64,000 nucleotides of DNA from Polaromonas glacialis (GCF_000709345.1 NZ_KL448323.1:1016242-1080241), one strand, 5' to 3'; positions 27,473 through 37,486 are shown, counted from the stretch's first letter. The notes: a model not told the origin generated them from the letters alone. Numbers and translations are program-made.

Positions 27473-28947
27473 ACGCGGTGTGCTTCGCTGGCCGCCGGAT
27501 AGAGCTGGCGCAACACGGATGAGGTGATGCGCAACAGCACCGCCTGCGCGGCGCCGGCTGATTTTTCAGCAGCATCTGAGGGCCGCCGCAGCAGCGGCCA
27601 CAGCTGGCTCACGGCAGCTTCTTCTGCGGCCACCGCGCGCTCGACTTCAGTCTGCCAGAAAGCCGGCGCCTCGCTTTGCGAAAAATGGCCGCGCCCGCGC
27701 CCGAAATGCGCCACCGTCAGGTAGCGCAGCACGCCGGCCACCAGCAGCGTGCGCAAAAATTCATCGGTGAACCGCACCGTGGTCTGTTCCCGGTCGGTGC
27801 TTGAATTGAAGCCCCAGGCCGCACCCGCAAAACCCAGTGCGCCGACCACGCTGCCCAGCAGCGCGCCGGCGCCAAGCGTCAAGCCGCCCGCCATCAGGTC
27901 GGCCGAAAGTCCGGTCGCCGCGCCCGACAGCACCGCGCCGAGCAGGCCCGCCTGCGCCTTGTCGATGGGCGCGCGAACCGCAAAATTCTCGCGCACCCGC
28001 TGGTTGATCCGGGCCGCTTCGCCGGGGTCGAGCCGGTGCAGCGCCAGCAGCTGGCGCGTGGTTGCGGCAATGCCGTCGTTGAGCCGCTCGACCAGAATGC
28101 CCATGGCCTGGTCCTGGCGTTGCAGATTGCCGGCCTTGCGCAAACCGGTGGCCTGCAGCGCTGAATTGAGCAGCGACCGGCTCTCGGGTAGGGCCGCCTG
28201 GCTGTCCCGCGCCGCCGCCGCCAGCTGCTGCGCCGCCAGCCGCATCGACGCCTGAAAGCGTGCTTCATGGTTTGCTTCCCAAGAGGCCAGCAGGCGTGCG
28301 TAGCCTGCGGCCTTGTCGGGCGATATCCACTGGCCAACGGCTTCATAAAAGACCCGCTCATGCACCCAGCACCGGGCAAAGGCGTCGAGCGCCAGCACCT
28401 TGCGCACGATGGGAAAGGCTTCCAGGTGGCGGCTCCAGCGCAGGAGTTCGGCCTGCTCCTGGTGCGCCGGGCGCGGCGGGCCCATCTGGTTGAGCAGCAC
28501 CACCACCGGCTTGCCCAGCCACTGCAGAATGTTCATCTCGGCCGACAGGTAGCCGGCATCGCCCGGATTTTCTGCCGAATTCACCAGGTAGAGCACCACG
28601 TCGGCCGCGTCCCGGGCGGTGCGCAGTGCCTGCTGGCTGAGCCAGAAAGGCCGGTCGCGGTAGCGGTCCAGCACTTCGCGCAAAAACCAGCCAATCGGGT
28701 TGTCGGCCATGCCGAGCCGCTTGAGCAGGCGCACCGAATCGCCGAAGCCCGGCGTGTCCCACAGCAGCAGCGCGTCGCCGGCGCTGGTCGTCAGCAGCGG
28801 ATGCGCGTCGGATGACAGGGTGACATGGGGGGCATCGCGCACTTCGCCGACATCCATGCCCAGCAGCGTCCGGGCCAGCGTGGTCTTGCCGTTGTTGGTG
28901 TGCGAGACCAGCGCCAGCTGGACCTGGACCGGGGCAGCGTTGTTCAT
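27469..28947 (-). CDS. GTPase with DUF3482 domain
   Basis: 492 aa from ATG 28947. LALVSHTNNGKTTLARTLLG is the P-loop (HTNNGKTT, a GxxxxGK[ST] variant with H and T in place of G), LLLWDTPGFGDSVRLLKRLG is the switch-II DTPG motif, and VVVLLNQMG replaces the usual NKxD. The C-terminal half is DUF3482 and holds a hydrophobic Gly/Ala-rich stretch (GLLGAVLSGAATGLSADLMAGGLTLGAGALLG), so it may sit in or on the membrane. It overlaps the DUF2868 gene by four bases. The two families occur together; the role is unknown. Confidence 0.85.
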   Translation of the reverse strand: MNNAAPVQVQLALVSHTNNGKTTLARTLLGMDVGEVRDAPHVTLSSDAHPLLTTSAGDALLLWDTPGFGDSVRLLKRLGMADNPIGWFLREVLDRYRDRPFWLSQQALRTARDAADVVLYLVNSAENPGDAGYLSAEMNILQWLGKPVVVLLNQMGPPRPAHQEQAELLRWSRHLEAFPIVRKVLALDAFARCWVHERVFYEAVGQWISPDKAAGYARLLASWEANHEARFQASMRLAAQQLAAAARDSQAALPESRSLLNSALQATGLRKAGNLQRQDQAMGILVERLNDGIAATTRQLLALHRLDPGEAARINQRVRENFAVRAPIDKAQAGLLGAVLSGAATGLSADLMAGGLTLGAGALLGSVVGALGFAGAAWGFNSSTDREQTTVRFTDEFLRTLLVAGVLRYLTVAHFGRGRGHFSQSEAPAFWQTEVERAVAAEEAAVSQLWPLLRRPSDAAEKSAGAAQAVLLRITSSVLRQLYPAASEAHRV

Positions 28948-30422
28948 GCCGCCGCCGACAGGGTCAGCCCGGCGCCGCCGTCCAGCGGATGGGCCTCGGG
29001 ATGGAGCAGGTTGACGAAGGTGGCGGGCGCCTGGTGAAAGCTGCAGAACTGCCGCCACAGGGCGATGCGCTCGGCCATTCTTTGCGGGCCGCCGGCTTGC
29101 GCGCCAACCCGTTCCAGGTAGCCCGATTCATCGACCAGCACCGCAATGCCGCGCGCCGATTCGCGCACCAGGTGGTCGAGCAATGCGCCATGGTTTTCGG
29201 TTTCGGGCGTGGCCGCCAGGCTGAACAGCACCGCCGTGACCGTGGCGTCGCTGTCGTTCAGCTTGACCTCGCGCAGCGCTTCGCGCGGATCGTCGCCATA
29301 GGCGATTGACGGGCGCAGCATCAGCCGCGCCTGCTCTCCGAGCAGCCGGGCCGCCAGTTGACTCAAGCCCTTGTCGCGCGCTTCATCCACCGCAAAACTG
29401 TAGGGCAGCACCCGCAGCGTGCCGGGTGCACCGCCGAGGGCCTTGAGCAGCCTGCGGAAATAGGGCTGCTCCAGGTCCAGCGGAAAATTCCGGGTCCAGC
29501 GTCTGACGCGCCACTGGGCAGCACCGGCCAGCAGCAGGCGCGGCAGCACGACCAGCAGCAGCAATGTGGCGGCATACAAATGCACCCAGCGGGCGCCGCC
29601 CAGAGGCAACGCGGGCGCCTGCCCGAACCGAAGCGCTTCAATGTCGGCCAGCGAAAACCCCTGGAGCGGAAATATCGCCATGGCCGGCATGAACAGCGCC
29701 GACAGCAGCGCATGGACCTGCGCGGTATCAAGGAACGTGCTTTCCCAGCCCGCCGAATACTGCGCGACATAGCCGCGCGCATACAGCGAAAGCACCGCGC
29801 CCAAGGCAAACAGGGCCGAACCCAGATGCAGGGCGCGGCCCAGCCGGGCCAGTGTCAGCAGCCGGCCGAGCTGCGTCCATTCGGCCATGAACGCCAGCAA
29901 GGCACTGGCAAGCACGGGCGGCAGCTTGCGCGGCAGGCGTGTGCGGCCCAGGCTGAGCAGGCGCAGCAGGCCGGATCCGGAGGGTTTCGGCTTGCCAAAC
30001 GGCAGCCATGGCCAGACCAGCAGGCCCGCATAGACCGCCAGGTTCCAGACGATGATTAACAGCAGCGGCGCCGACAGCAGGTCAACGCGGTGCGGGTCGG
30101 TGATCCGGTCCAGGAAAACGCCGGCCAGCAGGGCCAGGGCCGGTAGTCCGGTCCAGAGCAGGTTCAGCGCCCCGGGCAGCCGAAGAATGGGGCCAAACGC
30201 CGCGTGCCGCTCCGACATGCGCTTGAGAATCTGCCCGGCGCGCTGGTGCAGGAAAGTGCCCGCCGTGACCGGTGAGCCGGCGTGGGACGCCTGCCACTGG
30301 GCCAGTTCCATGGCGCTGCGGCTCGCATAACGGCGGTCGTCCTCGCTGAGGATTTCATGCGCGTGGTCCGCCGCTTCAATGGCGCGGACCATGACCACTT
30401 CCCGTGCCGCCTGTTCATTCAT
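28944..30422 (-). CDS. DUF2868 membrane protein
   Basis: 492 aa. Membrane segments are visible at about residues 88-110 (LLWTGLPALALLAGVFLDRI), 118-145 (LLSAPLLLIIVWNLAVYAGL), 205-222 (GSALFALGAVLSLYARGY) and 285-302 (ATLLLLVVLPRLLLAG). The C-terminal 170 residues look soluble. The gene overlaps the DUF3482 GTPase gene (ATGA), so they are likely made together and act as a complex. The function is not known to me. Confidence 0.85.
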   Translation of the reverse strand: MNEQAAREVVMVRAIEAADHAHEILSEDDRRYASRSAMELAQWQASHAGSPVTAGTFLHQRAGQILKRMSERHAAFGPILRLPGALNLLWTGLPALALLAGVFLDRITDPHRVDLLSAPLLLIIVWNLAVYAGLLVWPWLPFGKPKPSGSGLLRLLSLGRTRLPRKLPPVLASALLAFMAEWTQLGRLLTLARLGRALHLGSALFALGAVLSLYARGYVAQYSAGWESTFLDTAQVHALLSALFMPAMAIFPLQGFSLADIEALRFGQAPALPLGGARWVHLYAATLLLLVVLPRLLLAGAAQWRVRRWTRNFPLDLEQPYFRRLLKALGGAPGTLRVLPYSFAVDEARDKGLSQLAARLLGEQARLMLRPSIAYGDDPREALREVKLNDSDATVTAVLFSLAATPETENHGALLDHLVRESARGIAVLVDESGYLERVGAQAGGPQRMAERIALWRQFCSFHQAPATFVNLLHPEAHPLDGGAGLTLSAAA

Positions 30423-30474
30423 GCATTTCTTCCGTGGTGCGGCATGGCTGAAGTGAGCGGCGACATGCGGGCGC

Positions 30475-31719
30475 TTACTCGGGCAGCATCACCTGGTGGT
30501 CCACGCTGAACTGGTAGTCGCGGAAGATGTGCTCGGCGCTCAGGCCCAGATAGGTGCCGTCGGGCTGAAGGCGTGTCGTGTCCTTGAGGCGATAGGTGCT
30601 GCTGCCGCAGGTCCAGACGTTGTAGTTGCGCATGTGGGTGCACAGGCAGGTCTTGTCCATGACCACGATGTTCTTGCCGTCCGGGTGGATGGCGATTTGC
30701 TGGTTGTAGGCGGTGATGTAGGCGCAGTTGCCGTTGCCGTCCAACAAGTAGCCGTAGGACTCGCAATTGGGCCGGATGCCCGAGCCAATGGCCGGGGAAT
30801 TCTTCAGCATGCGCATCGGATAGCCGGTCGGTGAGATGGTGTTGACCTCGATGTCGGCTTCGCTGGCGCGGAAGTATTCCTGCTTGTCCTTGGCCGGCAG
30901 GCCGCATTCGTCGGACACAGTGAAGCGCGTGGCCACCTGCACCGCCGCCGCGCCGTTTTCCAGGAAACCGACCGCGTCGCTGCCGGTGAAGATGCCGCCG
31001 GCGGCGACCAGTGGAATGTCAAGCTGCTCGGCCTTCAGAAAGGCCGCAATCTCGGCCACGATGGTGGCCAGGTCGTATTTTTCCCAGTCCATGCCGAAGC
31101 CCAGGTGGCCGCCGGCCAGCGGGCCTTCGACGATCACATAGTCGGGCAGCCGCTGCAGGCGGGCTGTCTTGCGCAGGAAAAGCTGCAGGGCGCGCACCGA
31201 AGACACGATGATTCCCATCTTGGCATCGCGAAAGCGCGCGTGTTCGGCCATCAGGCCGAACGAGCCCAAGTGCAGGCCGGCGCTCAGGGTGATGCCGTCG
31301 ATGCCCGCGTCCAGCGCCGAGTTGAGCCGCACTTCCAGCGTGTCGCGCGGCGAATTCATTGTCAGCTTTTCCATGACGTTGACGAACACCATGCCGTCGC
31401 CACGCTTGGCTTCCATGGTCTTGCCGACATGCAGCCGGGTGGCCTCGGCCAGCTGGCCGAGGTCAAACTGCACGCTGCTCTTGTCCGAGTTGGTAATGTT
31501 GCTTTTGTAGAACTTCGTCTTGCCCTTGACGAATTCGGTGTCGAAGCGCCGGTCGGACACGTCATGGATCAGGGCGTCGGAAATATGGCCGATGCCGCCC
31601 AGTCGCGCCGCTTCCAGCGCCAGCTCGGCGGTGGAAATGTCAACGCCCATTCCGCCAATGATGATTGGCACCAGTTCCTTTTGGCCCAATTTCAGGCGGA
31701 AATCATCAACTCTTTTCAT
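30475..31719 (-). CDS. Nitronate monooxygenase-like FMN enzyme
   Basis: 414 aa from ATG 31719. A TIM-barrel of the NMO/2-nitropropane dioxygenase family: VPIIIGGMGVDISTAELALEAARLGGIGHISD near the start, AGIDGITLSAGLHLG, VIVEGPLAGGHLGFG (phosphate-binding region) and DIPLVAAGGIFTGSDAVGFLENGAAAVQVATRF. The C-terminal 90 residues after the barrel carry several cysteines (TCLCTHMRNYNVWTCGSS), unlike typical nitronate monooxygenases. The substrate is uncertain: homologues are also annotated as enoyl-reductase-like FMN proteins. The frame runs further upstream to 31854 but without family sequence. Confidence 0.82.
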   Translation of the reverse strand: MKRVDDFRLKLGQKELVPIIIGGMGVDISTAELALEAARLGGIGHISDALIHDVSDRRFDTEFVKGKTKFYKSNITNSDKSSVQFDLGQLAEATRLHVGKTMEAKRGDGMVFVNVMEKLTMNSPRDTLEVRLNSALDAGIDGITLSAGLHLGSFGLMAEHARFRDAKMGIIVSSVRALQLFLRKTARLQRLPDYVIVEGPLAGGHLGFGMDWEKYDLATIVAEIAAFLKAEQLDIPLVAAGGIFTGSDAVGFLENGAAAVQVATRFTVSDECGLPAKDKQEYFRASEADIEVNTISPTGYPMRMLKNSPAIGSGIRPNCESYGYLLDGNGNCAYITAYNQQIAIHPDGKNIVVMDKTCLCTHMRNYNVWTCGSSTYRLKDTTRLQPDGTYLGLSAEHIFRDYQFSVDHQVMLPE

Positions 31720-32025
31720 CGGGATCCTTGTGGCTAGGGGTTGAAGGCGCTTTCGTGCGCTTCTGCATTTCCTGACGATTTGCGTGTCTGGAGGAATGCA
31801 CTTGTCAATACCCATAATGGTAATGCCTTGAACGGCCTGAGTCGGGACCGGCATGGAGTAAACGTCCGGGAAACAGGATTTGGATCAATGACTGTGCATT
31901 GCGTGGCCGTGCTGCAAGGCTTCGGCCAGCGCAATTGATTGGCGCTTTGCATAATGGGCCGCTCACGCCGCTTTCTCTCATCAATCGCCTGACTGGCTTG
32001 CCGGTCGGTTTTCTGGAGGTATTTC
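31720..32025. other. Intergenic region between divergent flavoprotein genes
   Basis: 306 bp with no gene I can support. TTGTCA at 31803 followed by CATAAT at 31814 is too close to be a promoter pair. No repeat seen. Confidence 0.5.
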
Positions 32026-32574
32026 ATGGCTCAGTACCAAATCGCTGTCGTGGTCGGCAGTCTTCGCAAGGACTCGTTCAACAAAAAGCTCGCCGGGGCG
32101 CTGCAAAAGTTGTTTCCGGCCGATTTCAGCTTCACCCAGGTCCGGATTGACGACTTGCCGCTGTACAACCAGGACGACGACGGCCAGCCCTGCGCCCAGG
32201 TCACGCGCCTCAAGGACGAGATTGCAGCCGCGCAGGGCGTGCTGTTTGTCACGCCCGAATACAACCGGTCGATTCCCGGCGTACTGAAAAACGCGATTGA
32301 CCACGCCTCGCGTCCCTACGGGAAAAGCGCCTGGAACGGCAAGCCGGCCGGGGTAATTGGCACCTCGGTCGGCCCGATCGGCACGGCCATGGCGCAGCAG
32401 CACCTGCGCAACATCCTGGCGTACCTGAACATGCCCACGCTTGGCCAGCCCGAAGCCTTTATCCACAACAAGGAAGGGCTGTATGACGAGGCGGGCTACA
32501 TTGGCGAGGTCAGCAAGAAGTTTTTGCAGGGCTGGGTCGATGCCTATGTGGCGTGGGTCAAAAAGCACGCCTGA
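32026..32574 (+). CDS. NAD(P)H-dependent FMN reductase (ChrR/YieF type)
   Basis: 182 aa, a flavodoxin-fold reductase. IAVVVGSLRKDSFNKKLAGAL is the FMN phosphate-binding loop of the family (GSLRxxSxN), LFVTPEYNRSIPGVLKNAIDHASRP holds the LxxTPEYNxSxPGxLKNAIDWxS signature, and WNGKPAGVIGTSVGPIGTAMAQQHLR the flavin isoalloxazine region. Such enzymes reduce quinones, and sometimes chromate or azo dyes. It ends at a strong hairpin shared with azoR. Confidence 0.92.
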   Translation: MAQYQIAVVVGSLRKDSFNKKLAGALQKLFPADFSFTQVRIDDLPLYNQDDDGQPCAQVTRLKDEIAAAQGVLFVTPEYNRSIPGVLKNAIDHASRPYGKSAWNGKPAGVIGTSVGPIGTAMAQQHLRNILAYLNMPTLGQPEAFIHNKEGLYDEAGYIGEVSKKFLQGWVDAYVAWVKKHA

Positions 32575-32591
32575 AGCGCTGCAGCACCCAA

Positions 32592-32625
32592 CAACAAAAA
32601 ACCAGCAATTGCGGGTTTTTTGTTG
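32592..32625. terminator. Bidirectional rho-independent terminator
   Basis: Perfect 12-bp arms CAACAAAAAACC (32592-32603) and GGTTTTTTGTTG (32614-32625) with a 10-nt loop. It lies between convergent genes and has a run of T on each strand, so it can end transcription from both sides. Confidence 0.8.
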
Positions 32626-32662
32626 AAGAAGGCTGAAAAGCCTTCCGTTCTCGGGTCAAAGC

Positions 32663-33316
32663 TTAGGCCGCCAGGGCTGCCACTGGCTGGTTGGCAGCAA
32701 CCTGTGTTTCCGCCAGGATTTCAACCTGGGCTGCGGCCAGCGCGGCGGTCTTGGCGGCTTCGCCCATCGCCAGGCCTTCTGCCCGGACAAAGCGCACGTC
32801 GGTCACGCCAAAAAAGCCGAAGACGGTTTTCAGGTAGCTTTCCTGATGCTCCATGGCATTGCCCGCATCGCTGGTTGAATACACGCCTCCACGGGCCGAG
32901 GCCACGATGATGGTCTTGCCGCCTGCCAGGCCGACCGGGCCTTTTTCGGTGTACTTGAAGGTACGGCCGACCTGCGCTACCCGGTCAATCCAGGCCTTGA
33001 GCTGCGTGGGAATGGAAAAGTTGTACAGCGGCGCGCCAATCACCACCACATCGGCCGCAAGGAACTGCGACACCAGCGCTTCGGACACGGCGTTTTCACG
33101 CAGTTGGGCATCGCTCAGGTCGGCCGCGCCTGCCGGAAGGCGAAAGCCCAGCGATTCGGCTGACAAATGGCTGGGGGTGCTAACTGCCAGGTCGAGGTAG
33201 CTGACGTCGGTGGACGGATGGGCAGCGCGCCATGATGCGACGATTTGCGCGGTCAGCTGGCGCGATACGGAGTTGGTTCCGAGGATGCTGGAGTCGATGT
33301 GAAGAAGCTTGGCCAT
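32663..33316 (-). CDS. azoR: FMN-dependent NADH-azoreductase
   Basis: 217 aa. [22 protein letters not shown] is the AzoR opening with the SSxxxxxSxSR phosphate loop, [23 protein letters not shown] and [28 protein letters not shown] are the flavin and NADH regions, and [25 protein letters not shown] is the C-terminal signature. It reduces azo dyes and quinones by two electrons. It is divergent from a LysR gene, which is the usual arrangement for a regulator of its neighbour. Confidence 0.95.
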   Translation of the reverse strand: MAKLLHIDSSILGTNSVSRQLTAQIVASWRAAHPSTDVSYLDLAVSTPSHLSAESLGFRLPAGAADLSDAQLRENAVSEALVSQFLAADVVVIGAPLYNFSIPTQLKAWIDRVAQVGRTFKYTEKGPVGLAGGKTIIVASARGGVYSTSDAGNAMEHQESYLKTVFGFFGVTDVRFVRAEGLAMGEAAKTAALAAAQVEILAETQVAANQPVAALAA

Positions 33317-33423
33317 GATGAAAAGTCCTTGGTTTGAAGGGATTGTGAGAGTGATGAGTTGGTTTTAACCAATGGATAGATTGTCCCGGCAAGCCAATGC
33401 TTTGATAAGGCGGCAAAAACGCG

Positions 33424-33449
33424 ATAGATTGTTCTATATTCAGGACAAT
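33424..33449. promoter_or_regulatory. Possible LysR operator between azoR and the regulator gene
   Basis: ATTGTTC at 33428-33434 and GGACAAT at 33443-33449 form an inverted repeat with an 8-nt gap (one mismatch). The half-site GATAGATTGTYC occurs again at 33375-33386, 49 bp upstream. Two such boxes in a divergent gap of this kind suggest a binding site. Confidence 0.5.
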
Positions 33450-33469
33450 AAAAGCCTTGGAGTACGTAA

Positions 33470-34399
33470 ATGGAAGACCTCAACGACATGCTTTACTTTG
33501 CGGAAGTCGCCGAGCGAGGCGGTTTTGCCGCTGCCGGGCGGGCGCTGGGCATTCCCAAATCGCGGCTGTCGCGCCGGGTGGCCGAACTGGAGGCGCGACT
33601 CGGCGTTCGCCTGTTGCAGCGCACCACCCGCAAGCTCTCGCTGACCGAGGTGGGCGACATCTACCTGCGCCACTGCAGCGCCATGCGCGACGAAGCGCTG
33701 GCCGCCGCCGATGCCGTGGCGCACCTGCAGGTCGAGCCGCGTGGCCTGCTGCGCGTGACCTGCCCGGTGACGCTGGCCCAGAGCACGCTGGGCTATCTGA
33801 TTCCCCGCTACCTGGCGATGTTTCCGCGCGTCAAGCTCGACCTGCGGGTGACCAACCGGGTGGTCGATCTGGTGGACGAGGGCATCGACGTGGCGCTGCG
33901 CGTGCGGCCCACGCTCGACGACAGCGGCAGCCTGGTCGTCAAGCAACTTGGCGCCACCTGCGGCCATTTGCTGGCCAGCCCGGATCAGTTGCGCAGACAG
34001 GGCGTGCCGCTCACCACGGACGAGTTGTCACGGCTGGACACGGTGGCCATGTCATCGGCCGACGGGCGCAGCGCCTGGACGCTGGTCGGGCCGCAAGGCG
34101 AGGAATTCGTCTTCCAGCACCAGCCGCGCTACGTGGCCGATGACCTGCAGACGCTTAAGCTGGCGGTGCTGGCCGGCACCGGCATCAGTTTTCTGCCCGA
34201 CAGCCTGAGCCAGGCCGAACTGCAGGCGCAACTCCTGGTCTTGGTGCTGCCGGGCTGGGCGCCCAAGCCCGGCGTGGCGCATGCCGTGTTCCCTTCGAGG
34301 CGCGGCCAGATACCTGCCGTGCGCAGCTTTCTGGACTTTCTGGGCCAGCACATGCGCGGCGATGAATTGGCCGGCAATGCATCTCCGCCTTTTCCATGA
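33470..34399 (+). CDS. LysR-family transcriptional regulator
   Basis: 309 aa. The winged helix-turn-helix (about residues 5-63: MLYFAEVAERGGFAAAGRALGIPKSRLSRRVAELEARLGVRLLQRTTRKLSLTEVG) and a periplasmic-binding-protein-like sensor domain (about 90-295) are both complete. It is transcribed away from azoR, with 153 bp between. It probably controls azoR and itself in answer to a quinone or azo-like inducer; this is inference from position. Confidence 0.93.
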   Translation: MEDLNDMLYFAEVAERGGFAAAGRALGIPKSRLSRRVAELEARLGVRLLQRTTRKLSLTEVGDIYLRHCSAMRDEALAAADAVAHLQVEPRGLLRVTCPVTLAQSTLGYLIPRYLAMFPRVKLDLRVTNRVVDLVDEGIDVALRVRPTLDDSGSLVVKQLGATCGHLLASPDQLRRQGVPLTTDELSRLDTVAMSSADGRSAWTLVGPQGEEFVFQHQPRYVADDLQTLKLAVLAGTGISFLPDSLSQAELQAQLLVLVLPGWAPKPGVAHAVFPSRRGQIPAVRSFLDFLGQHMRGDELAGNASPPFP

Positions 34400-34692
34400 G
34401 CCTTTTTTTTATGCCAAATCGATGCCTTGCGCAATCACAGTGGGCGTGAGTAGCTATTTAAAAGATAGTAAAGAATGGGCTTGGCGGTGCCTTTTTTATG
34501 AAATTAAATCAAATTTCATTATTCGATTTAACTAATAAATTAAGAGAAATATATTCTTTTGAGTTTTAAAGATTTCGTCCCAGAATATATGACTCCCAAC
34601 CCTTCCAAGAGCGAACCTACTCCCCAGCGCAGCAAGCAAGCGGCGCATCAGCTATCCTTTCCGACTTTTACTTCAGCCTTTCTGGAACCCGC
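34400..34692. other. Intergenic region with a repeat and an AT-rich tract, upstream of the sulfate operon
   Basis: Contains a dispersed repeat at 34452-34469, then about 90 bp of unusually AT-rich DNA (34497-34590). ATATATTCT at 34549-34557 and AGAATATAT at 34582-34590 form a 9-bp inverted repeat. A CysB-type activator site could lie here, but I cannot identify it. Confidence 0.45.
34452..34469. repeat. Dispersed short palindromic repeat
   Basis: AGCTATTTAAAAGATAGT, preceded by GCGCAATCACAGTGGGCGTG (34430-34449), a variant of the GCGCAATACTGACGGGCG flank. Confidence 0.55.
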
Positions 34693-35685
34693 ATGACCTC
34701 TAAATTCAAGATCGCCCTGGCAACGCTGGCCCTGGCCGCCAGCGGCATGGCCTCAAGCCAAACCCTGCTGAACGGCTCGTATGACGTGGCCAGAGAGTTT
34801 TACAAGGACTACAACGCGGCCTTCATCGCGCACTACAAGAAAACCACCGGCAAGGACGTGAAGATTGACCAGTCGCATGCCGGCTCCAGCGCTGTGGCGC
34901 GTTCCGTGGCCGACGGCCTGGACGCCGATGTGGTGACCATGAACACCTCGACCGACGTGGAGTTCCTGGCCAATGCCGGCGTGGTCGCCAAGGACTGGGC
35001 CAAGCGCTTTCCGGGAAATGCCTCGCCCACCACCTCGACCATGCTGTTCCTGGTGCGCAACGGCAATCCCAAGGGCATCAAGGATTGGGACGACCTGACC
35101 AAGCCCGGCATCCAGGTCATCGTGGTCAATCCCAAGACCGGCGGCAATGGCCGCTACACCTACCTGGCCGCCTGGGGCTACGCCAAGAAAAAGGGCGCCA
35201 CCGACGCGCAGGCCGCAGAGTTCGTCGGCAAGCTCTACAAGAACGTGCCGGTGCTGGGCAAGGGCGGGCGCGACGCGACCACGGCCTTCTTGCAGCGCAA
35301 CATCGGCGACGTGCTGGTGACCTTCGAGTCGGAAGTGGTGTCGGTGAACAAGGAATTCGGCGAGGGCAAGGTTGACGCGGTCTATCCGTCCATCAGCATC
35401 CTGGCCGAGAACCCGGTGGCGGTGGTCGAGCGCACCGTGGCCAAGAAGGGAACGGCCGAGCTGGCCAAGGCTTACCTGAACTACCTCTATTCAGACGAAG
35501 GCCAGGAAATTGCCGCCAAGCATGCGATGCGCCCGTATTCGCAGGCAATCCTGAAGAAGAATGCCGCCGTCTTCAAGCCGATCCAGCTGTTCACGGTGCA
35601 GGAAATGTTCGGCTCGCTGAGCGACGCGCAAAAAGTCCACTTCAATGACGGTGGCCAGTTCGACAAGCTCTACACCGTCCGGTAA
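34693..35685 (+). CDS. sbp: Sulfate/thiosulfate ABC transporter, periplasmic binding protein
   Basis: 330 aa. A signal peptide covers about residues 1-23 (ALAASGMASSQ). NGSYDVAREFYKDYNAAFIAHYKK, QSHAGSSAVARSVADGLDADVVTMN and VVNPKTGGNGRYTYLAAWGYA are the Sbp/CysP signatures that coordinate sulfate. It delivers sulfate (or thiosulfate) to the CysTWA transporter encoded just downstream (2-bp gap). Whether it prefers sulfate or thiosulfate cannot be read from the sequence, so cysP is an equally fair name. Confidence 0.94.
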   Translation: MTSKFKIALATLALAASGMASSQTLLNGSYDVAREFYKDYNAAFIAHYKKTTGKDVKIDQSHAGSSAVARSVADGLDADVVTMNTSTDVEFLANAGVVAKDWAKRFPGNASPTTSTMLFLVRNGNPKGIKDWDDLTKPGIQVIVVNPKTGGNGRYTYLAAWGYAKKKGATDAQAAEFVGKLYKNVPVLGKGGRDATTAFLQRNIGDVLVTFESEVVSVNKEFGEGKVDAVYPSISILAENPVAVVERTVAKKGTAELAKAYLNYLYSDEGQEIAAKHAMRPYSQAILKKNAAVFKPIQLFTVQEMFGSLSDAQKVHFNDGGQFDKLYTVR

Positions 35686-35687
35686 GC

Positions 35688-36581
35688 ATGACTTCCTTGA
35701 CTTCCGGGGCGCCATCCGCCGGGGTGGCGCCCCCTTTTCGTGCCAGCCCCAAAAGGACGCCGCAGCGCGTATTGCCGGGTTTCCGGCTGACGCTGGGCTA
35801 CACGGTCCTCTACCTCAGCCTGATCGTTCTGGTCCCGATCACCGCGCTGTTTTTCAAGACCTTCACGCTGACCTGGGAGCAGTTCGTCTTTGCCGTCACG
35901 TCGCCGCGCGTCATGGCGTCGTACCGGCTGACCTTTGGCGCTTCGCTGATTGCCGCGCTGGTCAACCTGGTGTTTGGCCTGCTGCTGGCCTGGGTGCTGG
36001 TGCGCTACAAGTTTCCGGGCAAGAAGATTGTCGATGCGCTGGTCGATTTGCCGTTTGCGCTGCCAACGGCCGTGGCCGGCATCTCGCTGACGGCGCTGCT
36101 GGCCGGCAACGGCTGGCTGGGCCAGTACCTCGAACCCATGGGCATCAAGCTGGCCTTCACGCCGGCCGGCGTGGTGATTGCGCTGATTTTCGTCGGCATG
36201 CCGTTTGTCGTGCGCACGGTGCAGCCGGTGCTTGAAGACGCCGAAAAGGAGTTGGAGGAAGCCGCCACGGCGCTGGGCGCCAACCGCTTCCAGATTTTCA
36301 CCAAGGTGATCTTTCCGCACATCGCCCCGGCCCTGCTGACCGGCTTTGCCATGGCGTTTGCCCGCGCCATCGGCGAATACGGCTCGGTGATCTTCATTGC
36401 GGGCAACATGCCGATGATTTCCGAGATCACGCCACTGATCATCATCGGCAAGCTGGAGCAGTACGACTACGCCGGCGCCACGGCGGTTGCGGTGGTGATG
36501 CTGGTCATTTCCTTCCTCCTGCTGCTGGTCATCAATGCGCTGCAGACCTGGCAGCGTAAAAATACCGGAGCTTCCTCATGA
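35688..36581 (+). CDS. cysT: Sulfate ABC transporter permease CysT
   Basis: 297 aa, with six membrane helices after a variable N-terminal stretch; [28 protein letters not shown] is the first. [18 protein letters not shown] and the EAA-type loop [30 protein letters not shown] mark the permease. It forms the channel with CysW. Two bases after sbp; its stop overlaps cysW (ATGA). Confidence 0.95.
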   Translation: MTSLTSGAPSAGVAPPFRASPKRTPQRVLPGFRLTLGYTVLYLSLIVLVPITALFFKTFTLTWEQFVFAVTSPRVMASYRLTFGASLIAALVNLVFGLLLAWVLVRYKFPGKKIVDALVDLPFALPTAVAGISLTALLAGNGWLGQYLEPMGIKLAFTPAGVVIALIFVGMPFVVRTVQPVLEDAEKELEEAATALGANRFQIFTKVIFPHIAPALLTGFAMAFARAIGEYGSVIFIAGNMPMISEITPLIIIGKLEQYDYAGATAVAVVMLVISFLLLLVINALQTWQRKNTGASS

Positions 36582-37486
36582 GCGGGCCGTCCAATCAACC
36601 CATTCGCCGCGCCAAGGCGGGAACGACCGAAGCGCCGTGGGTCCGCTACCTGCTCATCACGGTGGCGCTGCTGTTCGTGCTGCTGTTCCTGATCCTGCCG
36701 CTGGCGGCCGTGTTCACCGAAGCCTTGCGCAAGGGTTTCGGCGCTTACCTGGAAGCGCTGAAGGAGCCCGACGCCTGGTCGGCCATCCAGCTCACCCTGA
36801 TTGCCGCCGCGATTGCCGTGCCGCTGAACCTGGTGTTCGGCGTGGCGGCGGCCTGGGCGATTGCCAAGTACGAGTTTCGCGGCAAGTCGTTTTTGACGAC
36901 GCTGGTGGACTTGCCGTTCTCGGTTTCGCCGGTCGTGGCCGGCCTGATGTATGTGCTGCTGTTCGGCGCGCAGGGCTGGTTCGGGCCGTGGCTGCAGGCG
37001 CATGACATCAAGGTCATCTTTGCCGTTCCCGGCATCGTGCTGGCGACCGTGTTCGTGACCTTTCCCTTCATCGCGCGTGAACTGATTCCGCTGATGCAGG
37101 CCCAGGGCAACGACGAGGAGCAGGCCGCCATCGTGCTGGGCGCGACCGGCTGGCAGACTTTCAGGCGCGTCACCTTGCCCAACATCAAGTGGGGGCTGAT
37201 CTATGGCGTGATTTTGTGCAATGCGCGCGCCATGGGGGAATTTGGCGCGGTGTCGGTGGTGTCAGGGCATATTCGCGGCCAGACCAACACCTTGCCGCTG
37301 CATGTCGAAATCCTCTACAACGAATACCAGTCGGTCGCCGCCTTCGCCGTGGCGTCGCTGCTGGCCATCCTGGCGCTGGTCACGCTGGCCATCAAGTCGG
37401 TCGCCGAATGGCGCCACGAGGCTGAAATGAAAGCGGCGGCCGAGTTGCCGCCCGAGCGGCCGCAAGCGCTGGCCGCAGCTCGCTGA
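36578..37486 (+). CDS. cysW: Sulfate ABC transporter permease CysW
   Basis: 302 aa, the second half of the membrane channel. [25 protein letters not shown] and the coupling loop [31 protein letters not shown] are CysW signatures, as is [27 protein letters not shown]. It overlaps cysT by four bases and lies 21 bp before cysA. Confidence 0.95.
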   Translation: MSGPSNQPIRRAKAGTTEAPWVRYLLITVALLFVLLFLILPLAAVFTEALRKGFGAYLEALKEPDAWSAIQLTLIAAAIAVPLNLVFGVAAAWAIAKYEFRGKSFLTTLVDLPFSVSPVVAGLMYVLLFGAQGWFGPWLQAHDIKVIFAVPGIVLATVFVTFPFIARELIPLMQAQGNDEEQAAIVLGATGWQTFRRVTLPNIKWGLIYGVILCNARAMGEFGAVSVVSGHIRGQTNTLPLHVEILYNEYQSVAAFAVASLLAILALVTLAIKSVAEWRHEAEMKAAAELPPERPQALAAAR

